Positions 43,358 to 52,457 of a stretch of DNA of 64,000 bases are shown in pieces (positions within the stretch are counted from its first letter, which is position 1; each line of letters starts with the position of its first letter). A program made the translations under genes and the position numbers. The stretch is taken from positions 2,108,001 to 2,172,000 of the forward strand of contig NZ_CP084992.1 of NCBI RefSeq assembly GCF_044793635.1, written 5' to 3'. This DNA comes from Virgibacillus_F necropolis_A (GTDB lineage Bacteria; Bacillota; Bacilli; Bacillales; Amphibacillaceae). The notes below the pieces were generated by a model that was not told the DNA's origin, ran no database searches, and saw nothing but the letters and a program-made list of their open reading frames with translations.

Positions 43358-43642
43358 ATGTTTATTCATATCGGAAATGATAATGTGATTCAATCAAAGG
43401 ATGTAATTTCTATTATTGATCGTAATATTATTTCCTCATCGTCCATTATGGAAGAGATGATTCAACGTGCAACCAAAAACAAATCTATAGTCACACCAAC
43501 TGAGGAAGCAAAGTCTGTTGTGATAACAAAGGATTTAATATATTTTAGTTCATTATCAGTCGCAACACTTAAAAAACGAGCAAGCATGATTTCAACTATA
43601 AGTAAGCTAGATGATTACACAGATGAAGTAGAGAATGAATAG
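43358..43642 (+). CDS. remB: RemB-like extracellular matrix regulator (DUF370)
   Basis: A 94-residue DUF370 protein, YaaB/RemB in B. subtilis. It starts MFIHIGNDNVIQSKDVISII, characteristic for the family. RemB is genetically linked to biofilm matrix gene control, and its paralogue RemA binds DNA. It lies between recF and gyrB, 16 bases after recF, in the expected place. Confidence 0.92.
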   Translation: MFIHIGNDNVIQSKDVISIIDRNIISSSSIMEEMIQRATKNKSIVTPTEEAKSVVITKDLIYFSSLSVATLKKRASMISTISKLDDYTDEVENE

Positions 43643-43695
43643 ATACAGTTTTTAAAAGAGGGTCAATCTCTTATTAAAGAAATGTGGGTGAAAAG

Positions 43696-45621
43696 ATGTC
43701 GTCAGAAAATAATATTACAAGTGAAGAAGCCTATGGCGCAGATCAAATTCAGGTGCTGGAAGGTTTGGAAGCTGTTCGCAAAAGGCCAGGAATGTATATA
43801 GGTTCTACGAGTGAAAGAGGCTTACATCATCTTGTATGGGAAATTGTTGATAATAGTATTGATGAGGCACTAGCAGGTTATTGTGATCAAATTGAGATTA
43901 TTATTGAAAAGGATAATAGTATTACGGTTAAGGATAATGGCCGTGGTATTCCAGTTGGCATTCAAAAAAAGACTGGTCGTCCTGCTGTTGAAGTTATTAT
44001 GACGGTACTTCATGCGGGTGGTAAATTTGGTGGGGGCGGTTATAAGGTTTCCGGTGGATTACACGGAGTAGGCGCATCGGTTGTTAATGCTCTTTCAAGT
44101 AATCTAGAAGTTTATGTTCATTTAGATGGTAAGGTTCACTTTTTAGGCTTTGAACGAGGTGTTCCACAGGAGGAATTAAAAGTTATCGGTGATACTGATA
44201 TTACTGGAACCATTATCCACTTCAAACCAGATACTGGTATCTTTACTGAGACTACATCTTATGATTTTGATACGCTTGCACTTCGTGTGCGCGAGTTAGC
44301 CTTTTTAAATAAAGGACTTAGTATATCACTAGAAGATAAACGAAATGATCAAGAACCTGTTAATTATTATTATGAGGGTGGAATTAGCTCCTATGTAGAA
44401 TATATCAATCAATCACGTGAGGTTCTTCATGAACCGTTTTATACAGAATCAGAAGATCAAGGGATTACAGTCGAAGTCGCAGTACAATATAACGACGGTT
44501 TTGCTAGTAATATTTATTCCTTTGCAAATAATATCCACACACATGAAGGTGGAACACATGAATCAGGATTTAAAACAGGATTAACACGTGTAATCAATGA
44601 TTATGCTAGAAAAAATAATTTATTCAAAGAAAATGACCCAAATTTAACTGGAGATGATGTGCGAGAAGGTATGGCAGCAATTATCTCGATTAAGCACCCA
44701 GATCCACAATTTGAAGGCCAAACGAAAACAAAGCTTGGAAGCAGTGAAGTTCGAACTGTTACGGATTCCATGTTTAGTGAAGCATTCTCTAAATTTTTAT
44801 TTGAAAATCCTTCCGTTGCAAAAATAGTAGTTGAAAAAGGCCTAATGGCATCTAGAGCACGTGCGGCTGCAAAGAAGGCACGTGAATTAACGCGCCGTAA
44901 AAGTGCTTTAGAGATATCAAACTTACCTGGTAAACTTGCAGATTGTTCTTCAAAGGATGCCAAGATAAGTGAGCTATACATTGTTGAGGGTGATTCCGCA
45001 GGTGGTTCAGCTAAGCAAGGAAGGGATCGCCACTTCCAGGCAATCCTTCCGTTACGTGGTAAGATTTTGAACGTAGAAAAAGCAAGACTTGATAGGATAT
45101 TATCTAACAATGAAGTAAGAGCGATGATTACGGCACTCGGGACGGGTATTGCTGAGGATTTTGATATTTCGAAAGCACGTTACCACAAGGTTGTAATTAT
45201 GACAGATGCTGATGTTGATGGTGCGCACATTCGTACTCTATTATTAACGTTCTTCTATCGTTACATGCGGCCACTTTTAGAAAAGGGCTATATCTATATA
45301 GCTCAACCACCATTGTACAAAATACAGCAAGGTAAAGCTGCTTACTATGCGTATAATGACAAGGAAATGGATCGTATTTTAGCAGAAATCCCTAGTAGCC
45401 CGAAAGCAGGAATACAAAGATATAAAGGACTTGGAGAGATGAATGCAACACAACTTTGGGAAACTACAATGGACCCAGATTCGCGTACATTATTACAGGT
45501 TGATTTGAATGATGCTATTGAAGCTGATCAAGTCTTTGATATGTTGATGGGTGACAAAGTAGAACCAAGACGTAACTTTATCGAAGAAAACGCCCAATAC
45601 GTAAAAAACCTGGATGTATAA
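43696..45621 (+). CDS. gyrB: DNA gyrase subunit B
   Basis: A 641-residue ATPase subunit. The GHKL ATPase fold has NSIDEALAGY, DNGRGIP and GGLHGVGASVVNALS; the TOPRIM domain has EGDSAGGSAKQGRD and the metal-binding DADVDGAHI. I prefer the ATG at 43696 (GGGTGA upstream) over a GTG four codons earlier. A structured repeat begins two bases after the stop. Confidence 0.98.
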   Translation: MSSENNITSEEAYGADQIQVLEGLEAVRKRPGMYIGSTSERGLHHLVWEIVDNSIDEALAGYCDQIEIIIEKDNSITVKDNGRGIPVGIQKKTGRPAVEVIMTVLHAGGKFGGGGYKVSGGLHGVGASVVNALSSNLEVYVHLDGKVHFLGFERGVPQEELKVIGDTDITGTIIHFKPDTGIFTETTSYDFDTLALRVRELAFLNKGLSISLEDKRNDQEPVNYYYEGGISSYVEYINQSREVLHEPFYTESEDQGITVEVAVQYNDGFASNIYSFANNIHTHEGGTHESGFKTGLTRVINDYARKNNLFKENDPNLTGDDVREGMAAIISIKHPDPQFEGQTKTKLGSSEVRTVTDSMFSEAFSKFLFENPSVAKIVVEKGLMASRARAAAKKARELTRRKSALEISNLPGKLADCSSKDAKISELYIVEGDSAGGSAKQGRDRHFQAILPLRGKILNVEKARLDRILSNNEVRAMITALGTGIAEDFDISKARYHKVVIMTDADVDGAHIRTLLLTFFYRYMRPLLEKGYIYIAQPPLYKIQQGKAAYYAYNDKEMDRILAEIPSSPKAGIQRYKGLGEMNATQLWETTMDPDSRTLLQVDLNDAIEADQVFDMLMGDKVEPRRNFIEENAQYVKNLDV

Positions 45622-45780
45622 AAGAAAAGCGGAGTGGGCTGGACAGCGACGACAAGCATAGTCAAAAGACCGTAGAGCACACGGTCCATCGTGTTCGGAG
45701 TGTCTATTGACTATGACGGCAGCTTCTAGGAGCCGTAGCTATAAAAGAAAAGCGGAGGCGACTGTTCAGAAGCGGACGCA
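45622..45780 (+). repeat. Structured repeat family B, copy 2, plus a partial end
   Basis: Begins AAGAAAAGCGGAGTGGGCTG right at the gyrB stop and ends CTAGGAGCCGTAGCTA (45727-45742), followed at once by a second left end, AAAAGAAAAGCGGAGGCGAC. The interior arms CATAGTCAA / TTGACTATG enclose GACCGT / ACGGTC. It separates gyrB and gyrA by 224 bases. Confidence 0.8.
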
Positions 45781-45845
45781 TAAGCAAGTAATTAAAGAGA
45801 TAGATAGTGATTGTCACAGATTTAATGTGACGAGGAGGTAACAAA

Positions 45846-48377
45846 ATGGCGGATCAAGAACGGTCTAATGTTCAAGAAATAAATATTAGTCAGGAAATGC
45901 GTACATCATTTCTTGACTATGCAATGAGTGTAATTGTATCTCGTGCATTACCAGATGTTCGTGATGGCTTAAAGCCTGTTCATCGTAGAATTTTATATGC
46001 AATGAATGACCTAGGTATGCATTCGGATAAAGCACACAAAAAGTCAGCGCGTATTGTCGGAGAAGTAATTGGTAAGTATCATCCACACGGTGATTCAGCT
46101 GTTTATGAAACGATGGTACGTATGGCACAGGATTTTAGCTATCGTTATATGCTTGTAGATGGCCATGGAAACTTTGGTTCCGTTGATGGGGACTCTGCTG
46201 CGGCTATGCGTTATACAGAGGCACGTATGTCCAAAATATCTATGGAATTATTACGTGATATAAACAAAGATACCATTGATTATAGAGATAACTATGATGG
46301 TTCTGAACGTGAACCTGTTGTTTTTCCATCCCGTTTTCCTAACCTAATTGTTAATGGTACTTCAGGTATTGCAGTTGGTATGGCAACCAATATTCCACCA
46401 CATAATTTAGGGGAAACGATTGATGCTGTTTTAGCCATCAGTAAAGATCCTGAAATCACCATTGACGATTTAATGGAGAATCATATCTATGGACCAGACT
46501 TTCCTACAGCTGGTCAAATTCTTGGGCGCAGTGGAATACGTAAGGCATTTGAAACTGGTAAGGGTTCAATAACTATTCGAGCAAAGGTAAATATCGAGGA
46601 AAACAAAAATGGAAAATCAACGATTATTGCTACTGAGCTTCCATATCAAGTAAATAAAGCAAAGTTAATTGAAAAAATTGCAGACCTTGTTCGCGATAAG
46701 CGCATTGAGGGCATTACTGATTTACGAGATGAATCGGATCGTAATGGCCTTCGTGTTGTTATGGAATTGCGCCGGGATGTAAATCCAAATGTTGTATTAA
46801 ATAATTTATATAAATATACGTCGTTACAAACGACCTTTGGTATAAATATGTTGGCATTGGTTGATGGACATCCGAGAGTATTAAATATTAAACAATCTTT
46901 GGTACATTATCTAGATCATCAGAAGGTAATCATCAAGCGTCGAACGGCTTTTGAATTAAGAAAAGCAGAAGCCCGTGCTCACATTCTAGAAGGATTGCGT
47001 ATAGCATTAGACCATCTTGATGAAGTTATTGCGTTAATTCGTCAGTCAAAAACTGGCGATATAGCACGCGATGCATTAATAGAGCGTTTTGGTCTGTCTG
47101 AGAAGCAAGCTCAAGCAATTTTAGATATGCGTTTGCAACGTCTAACAGGTTTAGAACGAGAAAAAATTGAAAATGAATACAACGAACTCATTCAGTTAAT
47201 TGATGAGTTAAAAGCAATTTTAGCGGATGATGAAAAAGTATTAGAGATTATCCGTGAAGAATTAACGGAGATTAAAGAACGCTATAATGATCCACGTCGT
47301 ACGGAGATTATGGTCGGAGGAATGGACTTCATTGAAGATGAGGACTTAATTCCAGAAGAAAGTATCGTAATCACACTTACACATCAAGGATATATTAAGC
47401 GTCTACCAGCATCTACGTATCGTACGCAGAAACGTAATGGTCGTGGTATTCAAGGAATGGGTACAAATGATGACGACTTTGTTGAGCATCTAGTATCTAC
47501 TTCTACACATGATACCGTCTTATTCTTTACTAATAAAGGTAAAGTGTATCGTGCCAAAGGATATGAAATTCCTGAGTTTAGTCGGACTGCAAAAGGGATT
47601 CCTGTAATTAATTTATTACAAATTGAAAAAGAGGAATCAATTAATGCTGTAATCACAGTTAACGAATTTGCGGATGACTGGTTTTTATTCTTTACGACAC
47701 GAAAAGGTATTTCGAAGCGGACAACTTTATCGCAATTTGCGAATATCCGAAAAGGTGGGTTAATTGCAGTTAACCTGCGTGATGATGATGAACTTATTTC
47801 GGTTCGCTTAACGGACGGAACGAAGGACATTATGATTGCTACTAATAATGGCTATTTAATCCGTTTTCCAGAAGATCAAATCCGTTCCATGGGTCGTACA
47901 GCGGCAGGGGTTCGAGGTATTTCCTTGCGTGGCGATGATGAAGTTGTATCAATGGAAATCCTGGAAGAAGGATTACAGATTTTACATGTTACGAATAAAG
48001 GGGTCGGAAAACGTACACCTGAAGATCAATATCGAATCACCAAACGTGGTGGTAAAGGTATTTTCACATGTAAGCTGAATGAGGATACTGGACACGTTGT
48101 TACAGTGAAGGCAGTTACGGGAGAAGAAGACATTATGCTCATTACTGTTGCTGGTGTTTTAATCCGAATCCCAGTCGCTGGTATTTCACAATCAGGACGT
48201 AATACGCGTGGCGTTGGTTTAATTCGTTTACAGGAAAATGAAGAGGTTGCCACAGTTGCGAAAGTTGAGCCTGAAGAGGAAGAAGAAGTTATCGAAGAAG
48301 ATGTAAACGCTGAAAATTTCTCCGAGGTAACTGAAGAAATAACAACTGAACAAGAAGATGGTAATCAAGAAGAATAG
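45846..48377 (+). CDS. gyrA: DNA gyrase subunit A
   Basis: An 843-residue gyrase A. Catalytic tyrosine Tyr123 lies in AAMRYTEARMSK. The quinolone-resistance region HPHGDSAVYE carries Ser84 and Glu88, the sensitive wild-type residues. Six beta-pinwheel blades follow; the GyrA box appears as QKRNGRGIQGMG. The C-terminal tail is strongly acidic (EEEEEVIEEDVNAE). GAGGAGG precedes the ATG, and a strong terminator follows. Confidence 0.98.
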   Translation: MADQERSNVQEINISQEMRTSFLDYAMSVIVSRALPDVRDGLKPVHRRILYAMNDLGMHSDKAHKKSARIVGEVIGKYHPHGDSAVYETMVRMAQDFSYRYMLVDGHGNFGSVDGDSAAAMRYTEARMSKISMELLRDINKDTIDYRDNYDGSEREPVVFPSRFPNLIVNGTSGIAVGMATNIPPHNLGETIDAVLAISKDPEITIDDLMENHIYGPDFPTAGQILGRSGIRKAFETGKGSITIRAKVNIEENKNGKSTIIATELPYQVNKAKLIEKIADLVRDKRIEGITDLRDESDRNGLRVVMELRRDVNPNVVLNNLYKYTSLQTTFGINMLALVDGHPRVLNIKQSLVHYLDHQKVIIKRRTAFELRKAEARAHILEGLRIALDHLDEVIALIRQSKTGDIARDALIERFGLSEKQAQAILDMRLQRLTGLEREKIENEYNELIQLIDELKAILADDEKVLEIIREELTEIKERYNDPRRTEIMVGGMDFIEDEDLIPEESIVITLTHQGYIKRLPASTYRTQKRNGRGIQGMGTNDDDFVEHLVSTSTHDTVLFFTNKGKVYRAKGYEIPEFSRTAKGIPVINLLQIEKEESINAVITVNEFADDWFLFFTTRKGISKRTTLSQFANIRKGGLIAVNLRDDDELISVRLTDGTKDIMIATNNGYLIRFPEDQIRSMGRTAAGVRGISLRGDDEVVSMEILEEGLQILHVTNKGVGKRTPEDQYRITKRGGKGIFTCKLNEDTGHVVTVKAVTGEEDIMLITVAGVLIRIPVAGISQSGRNTRGVGLIRLQENEEVATVAKVEPEEEEEVIEEDVNAENFSEVTEEITTEQEDGNQEE

Positions 48378-48400
48378 GTTAACAACAGGATGAAGTAGCA

Positions 48401-48462
48401 TTTTTTAAGGCAACTCTGTAGAGAAGTGAAAAGGAAATTTCTCTTTGAGTTGCCTTTTTTTA
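48401..48462 (+). terminator. Terminator after gyrA
   Basis: Stem AAGGCAACTC / GAGTTGCCTT with additional internal pairing (GAGAAG / TTTCTC) and T7 run. Confidence 0.9.
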
Positions 48463-48471
48463 ATATAACTT

Positions 48472-48487
48472 CAGCGCTTGCGCTTTT
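48472..48487. repeat. Family A repeat end
   Basis: AGCGCTTGCGCTTTTC is the reverse complement of the AAAAGCGCAAGCGC end of family A. No second end is near, so it is a solitary remnant just upstream of the HD-GYP gene. Confidence 0.45.
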
Positions 48488-48506
48488 CTAAAAGGGGGGA
48501 ATTGGC

Positions 48507-49601
48507 ATGCGTGTGGAACCGTCACAATTAGTTCCAGGCTGTATGTTGTTACACGATGTAAAAGGGAAATCGAATCGGGCAATCATTCCTAAAAATACCG
48601 TTCTAACCGAGGAACATATTATGATATTGGAAAAATTTTTTATTACTTATGTCGATGTGGGTTCAAAGCTTTCAGATGGCAAAACTTTTACACCAAATAT
48701 TGTTCAAAAGAAAAAGGAATCTAAGAAGCGAGTAGAGCCGACAAATGATGTTAGCAAACTTTCATTTGCTGATCATTATCAATTTGTGGTTCAAAGTTAT
48801 AAGAAGTTATTTACTTCCTGGCAAAATAATATCCAGGTTGATATGCCTGCGGTACGAAAACTAGTAATGCCATTATTCGAACGCATCGATCGAGATGATG
48901 CAGATGTTTTTACCCTGCATCAATTTAATACGAAGAATGATTATATGTATCATCATAGTGTTTCAGTAAGTATAATTGCAGCTTATTTAGGTAAAAAGAT
49001 GGGATTTTCTAGTGGAGATTGGATTCAAATAGGGTTTGCGGGCTTTTTAAGTGATTGTGGTATGGCAAAGGTTTCACCATCTATTCTGAATAAAAAAACG
49101 TCATTATCAGTTGAAGAGATTAATGAATTGAAAAATCATCCTTCGTATTCATACCGTATGGTCGAACATATTCCAACAATCACGCAAATTGTAAAACTAG
49201 CTATTCTGCAGCATCATGAACGAATAGATGGAAGCGGCTATCCATTTGGTTTACAAAAAGAAAAGATTCATACTTACTCTAGAATTATTGCTGTGAGTGA
49301 TATATACCATGCGATGACATGTGATAGATTGTATCAACCAAAACAATCGCCATTCCAGGTGGTTGAGGAACTTTCACGTGTTAAATACACAGATTTTGAC
49401 TACCAGGTGGTAGACACGTTCACGAAAAGCTTAGCTAATTTTTCCATAGGGACAAAGGTTAGGTTGTCTAATGGACAAGCTGGAGAAATTGTATTTGTAG
49501 AAGATAAGTTCCCTACTCGTCCAATGATACAGCTTTGTCAATCAGAAGAAATTCTGACACTTAAAAACAATACATCCATTTATATTGAGGAAATAATCTA
49601 A
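48507..49601 (+). CDS. HD-GYP-type domain protein with altered metal site
   Basis: A 364-residue protein. The C-terminal part resembles HD-GYP phosphodiesterases: His150 (YMYHHSVSVS), His211 (LKNHP), HHERIDGSGYP at 236-246 and Asp265 (AVSDIYHAMTCDR). The central HD dyad is SD (Ser182-Asp183, LSDCGMAK), so a canonical metal-ligand histidine is missing. The N-terminal 80 residues may be a regulatory domain. It may be a cyclic-dinucleotide phosphodiesterase of changed activity or a binding protein. AAAGGGGGGA precedes the ATG. It stands between gyrA and yaaC, where B. subtilis has rrnO. Confidence 0.85.
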   Translation: MRVEPSQLVPGCMLLHDVKGKSNRAIIPKNTVLTEEHIMILEKFFITYVDVGSKLSDGKTFTPNIVQKKKESKKRVEPTNDVSKLSFADHYQFVVQSYKKLFTSWQNNIQVDMPAVRKLVMPLFERIDRDDADVFTLHQFNTKNDYMYHHSVSVSIIAAYLGKKMGFSSGDWIQIGFAGFLSDCGMAKVSPSILNKKTSLSVEEINELKNHPSYSYRMVEHIPTITQIVKLAILQHHERIDGSGYPFGLQKEKIHTYSRIIAVSDIYHAMTCDRLYQPKQSPFQVVEELSRVKYTDFDYQVVDTFTKSLANFSIGTKVRLSNGQAGEIVFVEDKFPTRPMIQLCQSEEILTLKNNTSIYIEEII

Positions 49602-49603
49602 AC

Positions 49604-49636
49604 AAATGCCACAGAAGTAATTTCTGTGGCATTTTT
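49604..49636. terminator. Bidirectional terminator between the HD-GYP gene and yaaC
   Basis: Stem AAATGCCACAGAA / TTCTGTGGCATTT with a five- to six-base loop and flanking A/T runs. It serves two converging genes. Confidence 0.85.
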
Positions 49637-49661
49637 ACACAACATCACCATGATAAAGAAC

Positions 49662-50612
49662 CTATTGTCTTTGTTGTAACCACTCTCCAAGCAAATTTTC
49701 AACTTTATCCACCACAATAGTTAAATAATGGACAATGATCGAATAGTCTACCCCATATTTTGTTGCAAAAAGTTCCCCCCAATACTCGGTTTCATATCGA
49801 CTAATCATACTTAAGTTATAAAGTAATAAATAATGTATTAAAATCTCTGGTACAGAAACAAAATAAGTACGGTCACAAGGGAAATATATCTCTTGTTTTT
49901 CCCAATGACAATAAAAAGGTCCGTTCAACTGTTGAATAGGCTTTTCTATTCTCACCAATAGATGTTTCTTGGTTGATTCTACTTTTTTAATTTCAGGTAA
50001 ATAGGTGCTTATCCGCTTAATGAATGCCCGTTCTGTTAAATGGTAGTTATCGATTATCGAAATCGGAAAGCATAATGTAGTTGAGTCAATCCTTCCAATG
50101 GAAATACCTTTTTCCTCATTGTTAAAAGCAAAAAAGTCATTCATTTCAGGGATTAACCTAAATAAAAAGTCCATTTTAACTTTGGTAATAGGTGGTGTTT
50201 TTAATGAGAATAGATAATTACATGAGTATGTAAATAAGCCATTCTGTTGAACTTTCACTTCATCTTGGATAAAGGTATAATCTTTCTTCTTTCGTTTTCT
50301 AGCAGACACCCCGTGTGCTAAAATTGATGTAGATTCCGGATAATTAGGACGGTTCGTTAGTAAGCAAGCCTTTATAATATGACCCATCCCATAGAAATAT
50401 AATAGCGGTTTAAGTCGTATATCTCCTTTTTTTCCTTCCGTTAAAAAAAGCTGTCCCTGATCTAAGTAATACATAAATGTTCCGCTGTTTTCATAGCTTT
50501 TTGCCCCGGTATTCACCCCATCAATCGTTGCATAACAATTTTCTAAAAAGTTTTGACTGGAATGGAGGTTTTGTAGCGAGTTATAAAAGGCTGATATATC
50601 CTGTTTTGTCAT
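49662..50612 (-). CDS. yaaC: YaaC family protein
   Basis: A 316-residue protein of the YaaC family, function unknown. Recognisable features: FLENCYATIDGVNTGAKSYEN near the start, SILAHGVSARKRKKKDYTF, and the C-terminal SMISRYETEYWGEL. The ATG at 50612 has AGGAGG six bases upstream; the open frame extends 36 codons further into the guaB promoter region. It lies on the minus strand beside guaB as in B. subtilis. Confidence 0.88.
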   Translation of the reverse strand: MTKQDISAFYNSLQNLHSSQNFLENCYATIDGVNTGAKSYENSGTFMYYLDQGQLFLTEGKKGDIRLKPLLYFYGMGHIIKACLLTNRPNYPESTSILAHGVSARKRKKKDYTFIQDEVKVQQNGLFTYSCNYLFSLKTPPITKVKMDFLFRLIPEMNDFFAFNNEEKGISIGRIDSTTLCFPISIIDNYHLTERAFIKRISTYLPEIKKVESTKKHLLVRIEKPIQQLNGPFYCHWEKQEIYFPCDRTYFVSVPEILIHYLLLYNLSMISRYETEYWGELFATKYGVDYSIIVHYLTIVVDKVENLLGEWLQQRQ

Positions 50613-50682
50613 ACATTTCCTCCTCACAGAACAATTACAATATTTTGAATCAATTTTCTTTTTTAACTTTAGTAACAACCTG

Positions 50683-50711
50683 TTGAAAAACACATTTCGA
50701 TACCGTATTCT
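50683..50711 (+). promoter_or_regulatory. Probable guaB promoter
   Basis: -35 TTGAAA (50683-50688), 17-base spacer, -10 TATTCT (50706-50711), 80 bases upstream of guaB. No PurBox is seen. Confidence 0.45.
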
Positions 50712-50790
50712 AAGTAACAATTAGTGTAACCTTATATATAAATTATACGCATATAACGTATGCCAAAAAATTACAATTAGGAGGATAAAG

Positions 50791-52260
50791 ATGCGCAAGG
50801 ATAAGTTTGTTAAAGAAGGATTAACGTTTGATGATGTATTGTTGGTACCAGCAAAGTCAGAAATACTCCCTAAGGATGTAGAACTAAAAACAAAGCTTTC
50901 AGAAAACATAAAGCTAAATGCTCCGTTCATTAGTGCAGGCATGGATACTGTGACAGAAGCAGAAATGGCTATAGCAATGGCACGTCAAGGTGGATTTGGT
51001 GTCATACACAAAAACATGTCGATTGAAGATCAAGCAGAACAGGTTGATCGTGTAAAACGTTCTGAAAGTGGTGTTATTACAAATCCTTTCTTTTTAACTC
51101 CTGAACATCAAGTCTTTGATGCTGAACATTTGATGGGAAAGTTTCGCATCTCTGGAGTCCCAATTGTAAATAATCAAGAAGAACAAAAGCTTGTAGGTAT
51201 TTTAACTAACCGTGACCTACGTTTTATTCAGGATTATTCCATATTAATTCATGAAGTAATGACAAGTGAAAACCTTGTAACAGCACCAGTTGGAACAACG
51301 CTTGATGGAGCTGAAAAAATTCTGCAGCAATATAAAATTGAAAAATTACCACTTGTTGATGATGATGGTGTATTAAAAGGATTAATTACGATTAAAGATA
51401 TTGAAAAAGTGATTGAATTTCCAAATGCAGCTAAGGATGCACAAGGAAGATTATTGGTAGGAGCGGCTGTTGGTGTAACAGTTGATGCCATGAAACGAAT
51501 TGAACATCTGGTAAATAGTGGTGTAGATGTAGTTGTAATCGATACAGCACATGGCCATTCACAAGGTGTACTAGAGCAAGTGAGACGTGTAAGACAAGCT
51601 TATCCAGATTTAGATATTATCGCAGGAAATGTTGCAACCGCTGAAGCTACGCAAGAATTGATTGAGGCTGGCGTAACGATAGTAAAGGTTGGAATTGGAC
51701 CTGGTTCTATTTGTACTACACGTGTAGTAGCAGGTGTTGGAGTTCCGCAGATCACTGCTATTAATGATTGTGCAATGGCAGCTTCTGAATACGGTGTTCC
51801 AATCATAGCAGATGGTGGAATTAAGTATTCTGGAGATGTTGTTAAAGCCCTGGCAGCAGGTGCTCATGCTGTTATGCTTGGTAGTATGTTTGCTGGTGTT
51901 TTAGAAAGTCCTGGCGATACAGAAATTTTCCAAGGCAGACAATATAAAGTCTATCGGGGAATGGGATCTGTTGGAGCGATGAAAGCAGGCTCTAAGGACC
52001 GCTATTTCCAAGAATCAGAAGAAACGAAAAAGCTTGTACCAGAAGGGATCGAGGGACGAGTTGCATATAAAGGACCACTTGCAGATACAGTTCATCAACT
52101 GATTGGTGGATTACGGGCAGGAATGGGATATTGCGGAACAGCTACTATTACGTCTTTACGAAATGATGCGCGATTTATTCGCATTACCAATGCTGGTTTA
52201 CGCGAGAGTCATCCACACGATGTTCAAATTACGAAAGAAGCACCAAATTACTCGGTATAA
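50791..52260 (+). CDS. guaB: Inosine-5'-monophosphate dehydrogenase
   Basis: A 489-residue IMPDH, the first step from IMP to GMP. Two CBS domains are inserted at about 95-210; the catalytic loop GPGSICTTRVVAGVG has the active cysteine; GGIKYSGDVVKALAAGA and the flap GMGSVGAM follow. AGGAGG precedes the ATG. Together with purA it marks both branches of purine synthesis in this region. Confidence 0.98.
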   Translation: MRKDKFVKEGLTFDDVLLVPAKSEILPKDVELKTKLSENIKLNAPFISAGMDTVTEAEMAIAMARQGGFGVIHKNMSIEDQAEQVDRVKRSESGVITNPFFLTPEHQVFDAEHLMGKFRISGVPIVNNQEEQKLVGILTNRDLRFIQDYSILIHEVMTSENLVTAPVGTTLDGAEKILQQYKIEKLPLVDDDGVLKGLITIKDIEKVIEFPNAAKDAQGRLLVGAAVGVTVDAMKRIEHLVNSGVDVVVIDTAHGHSQGVLEQVRRVRQAYPDLDIIAGNVATAEATQELIEAGVTIVKVGIGPGSICTTRVVAGVGVPQITAINDCAMAASEYGVPIIADGGIKYSGDVVKALAAGAHAVMLGSMFAGVLESPGDTEIFQGRQYKVYRGMGSVGAMKAGSKDRYFQESEETKKLVPEGIEGRVAYKGPLADTVHQLIGGLRAGMGYCGTATITSLRNDARFIRITNAGLRESHPHDVQITKEAPNYSV

Positions 52261-52306
52261 ATATTATACAATTTAATGTCGTTATGTAGGTGAAATATCC
52301 TAGTAG

Positions 52307-52343
52307 AAAAAATAGATAGGGAATATTCCCCGTCTATTTTTTT
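52307..52343 (+). terminator. Terminator after guaB
   Basis: AAAAAATAGATAGGGAAT pairs with ATTCCCCGTCTATTTTTT, including wobble pairs, with a T run. Confidence 0.85.
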
Positions 52344-52457
52344 GCTGTTTTATGTGGTAAACTATCAAAGATGCATACAAAAAAATAGATATACATATCG
52401 TGACTTTTCCAACAAAATTGAGGGTGAAGTCTGATTTAACAGGTGGAGGTAGAGAAA

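Noticed and set aside
45622..48506. rRNA operon near gyrA as in B. subtilis
   Set aside because: No 16S, 23S or 5S sequence and no tRNA genes there; only repeats and the HD-GYP gene follow.
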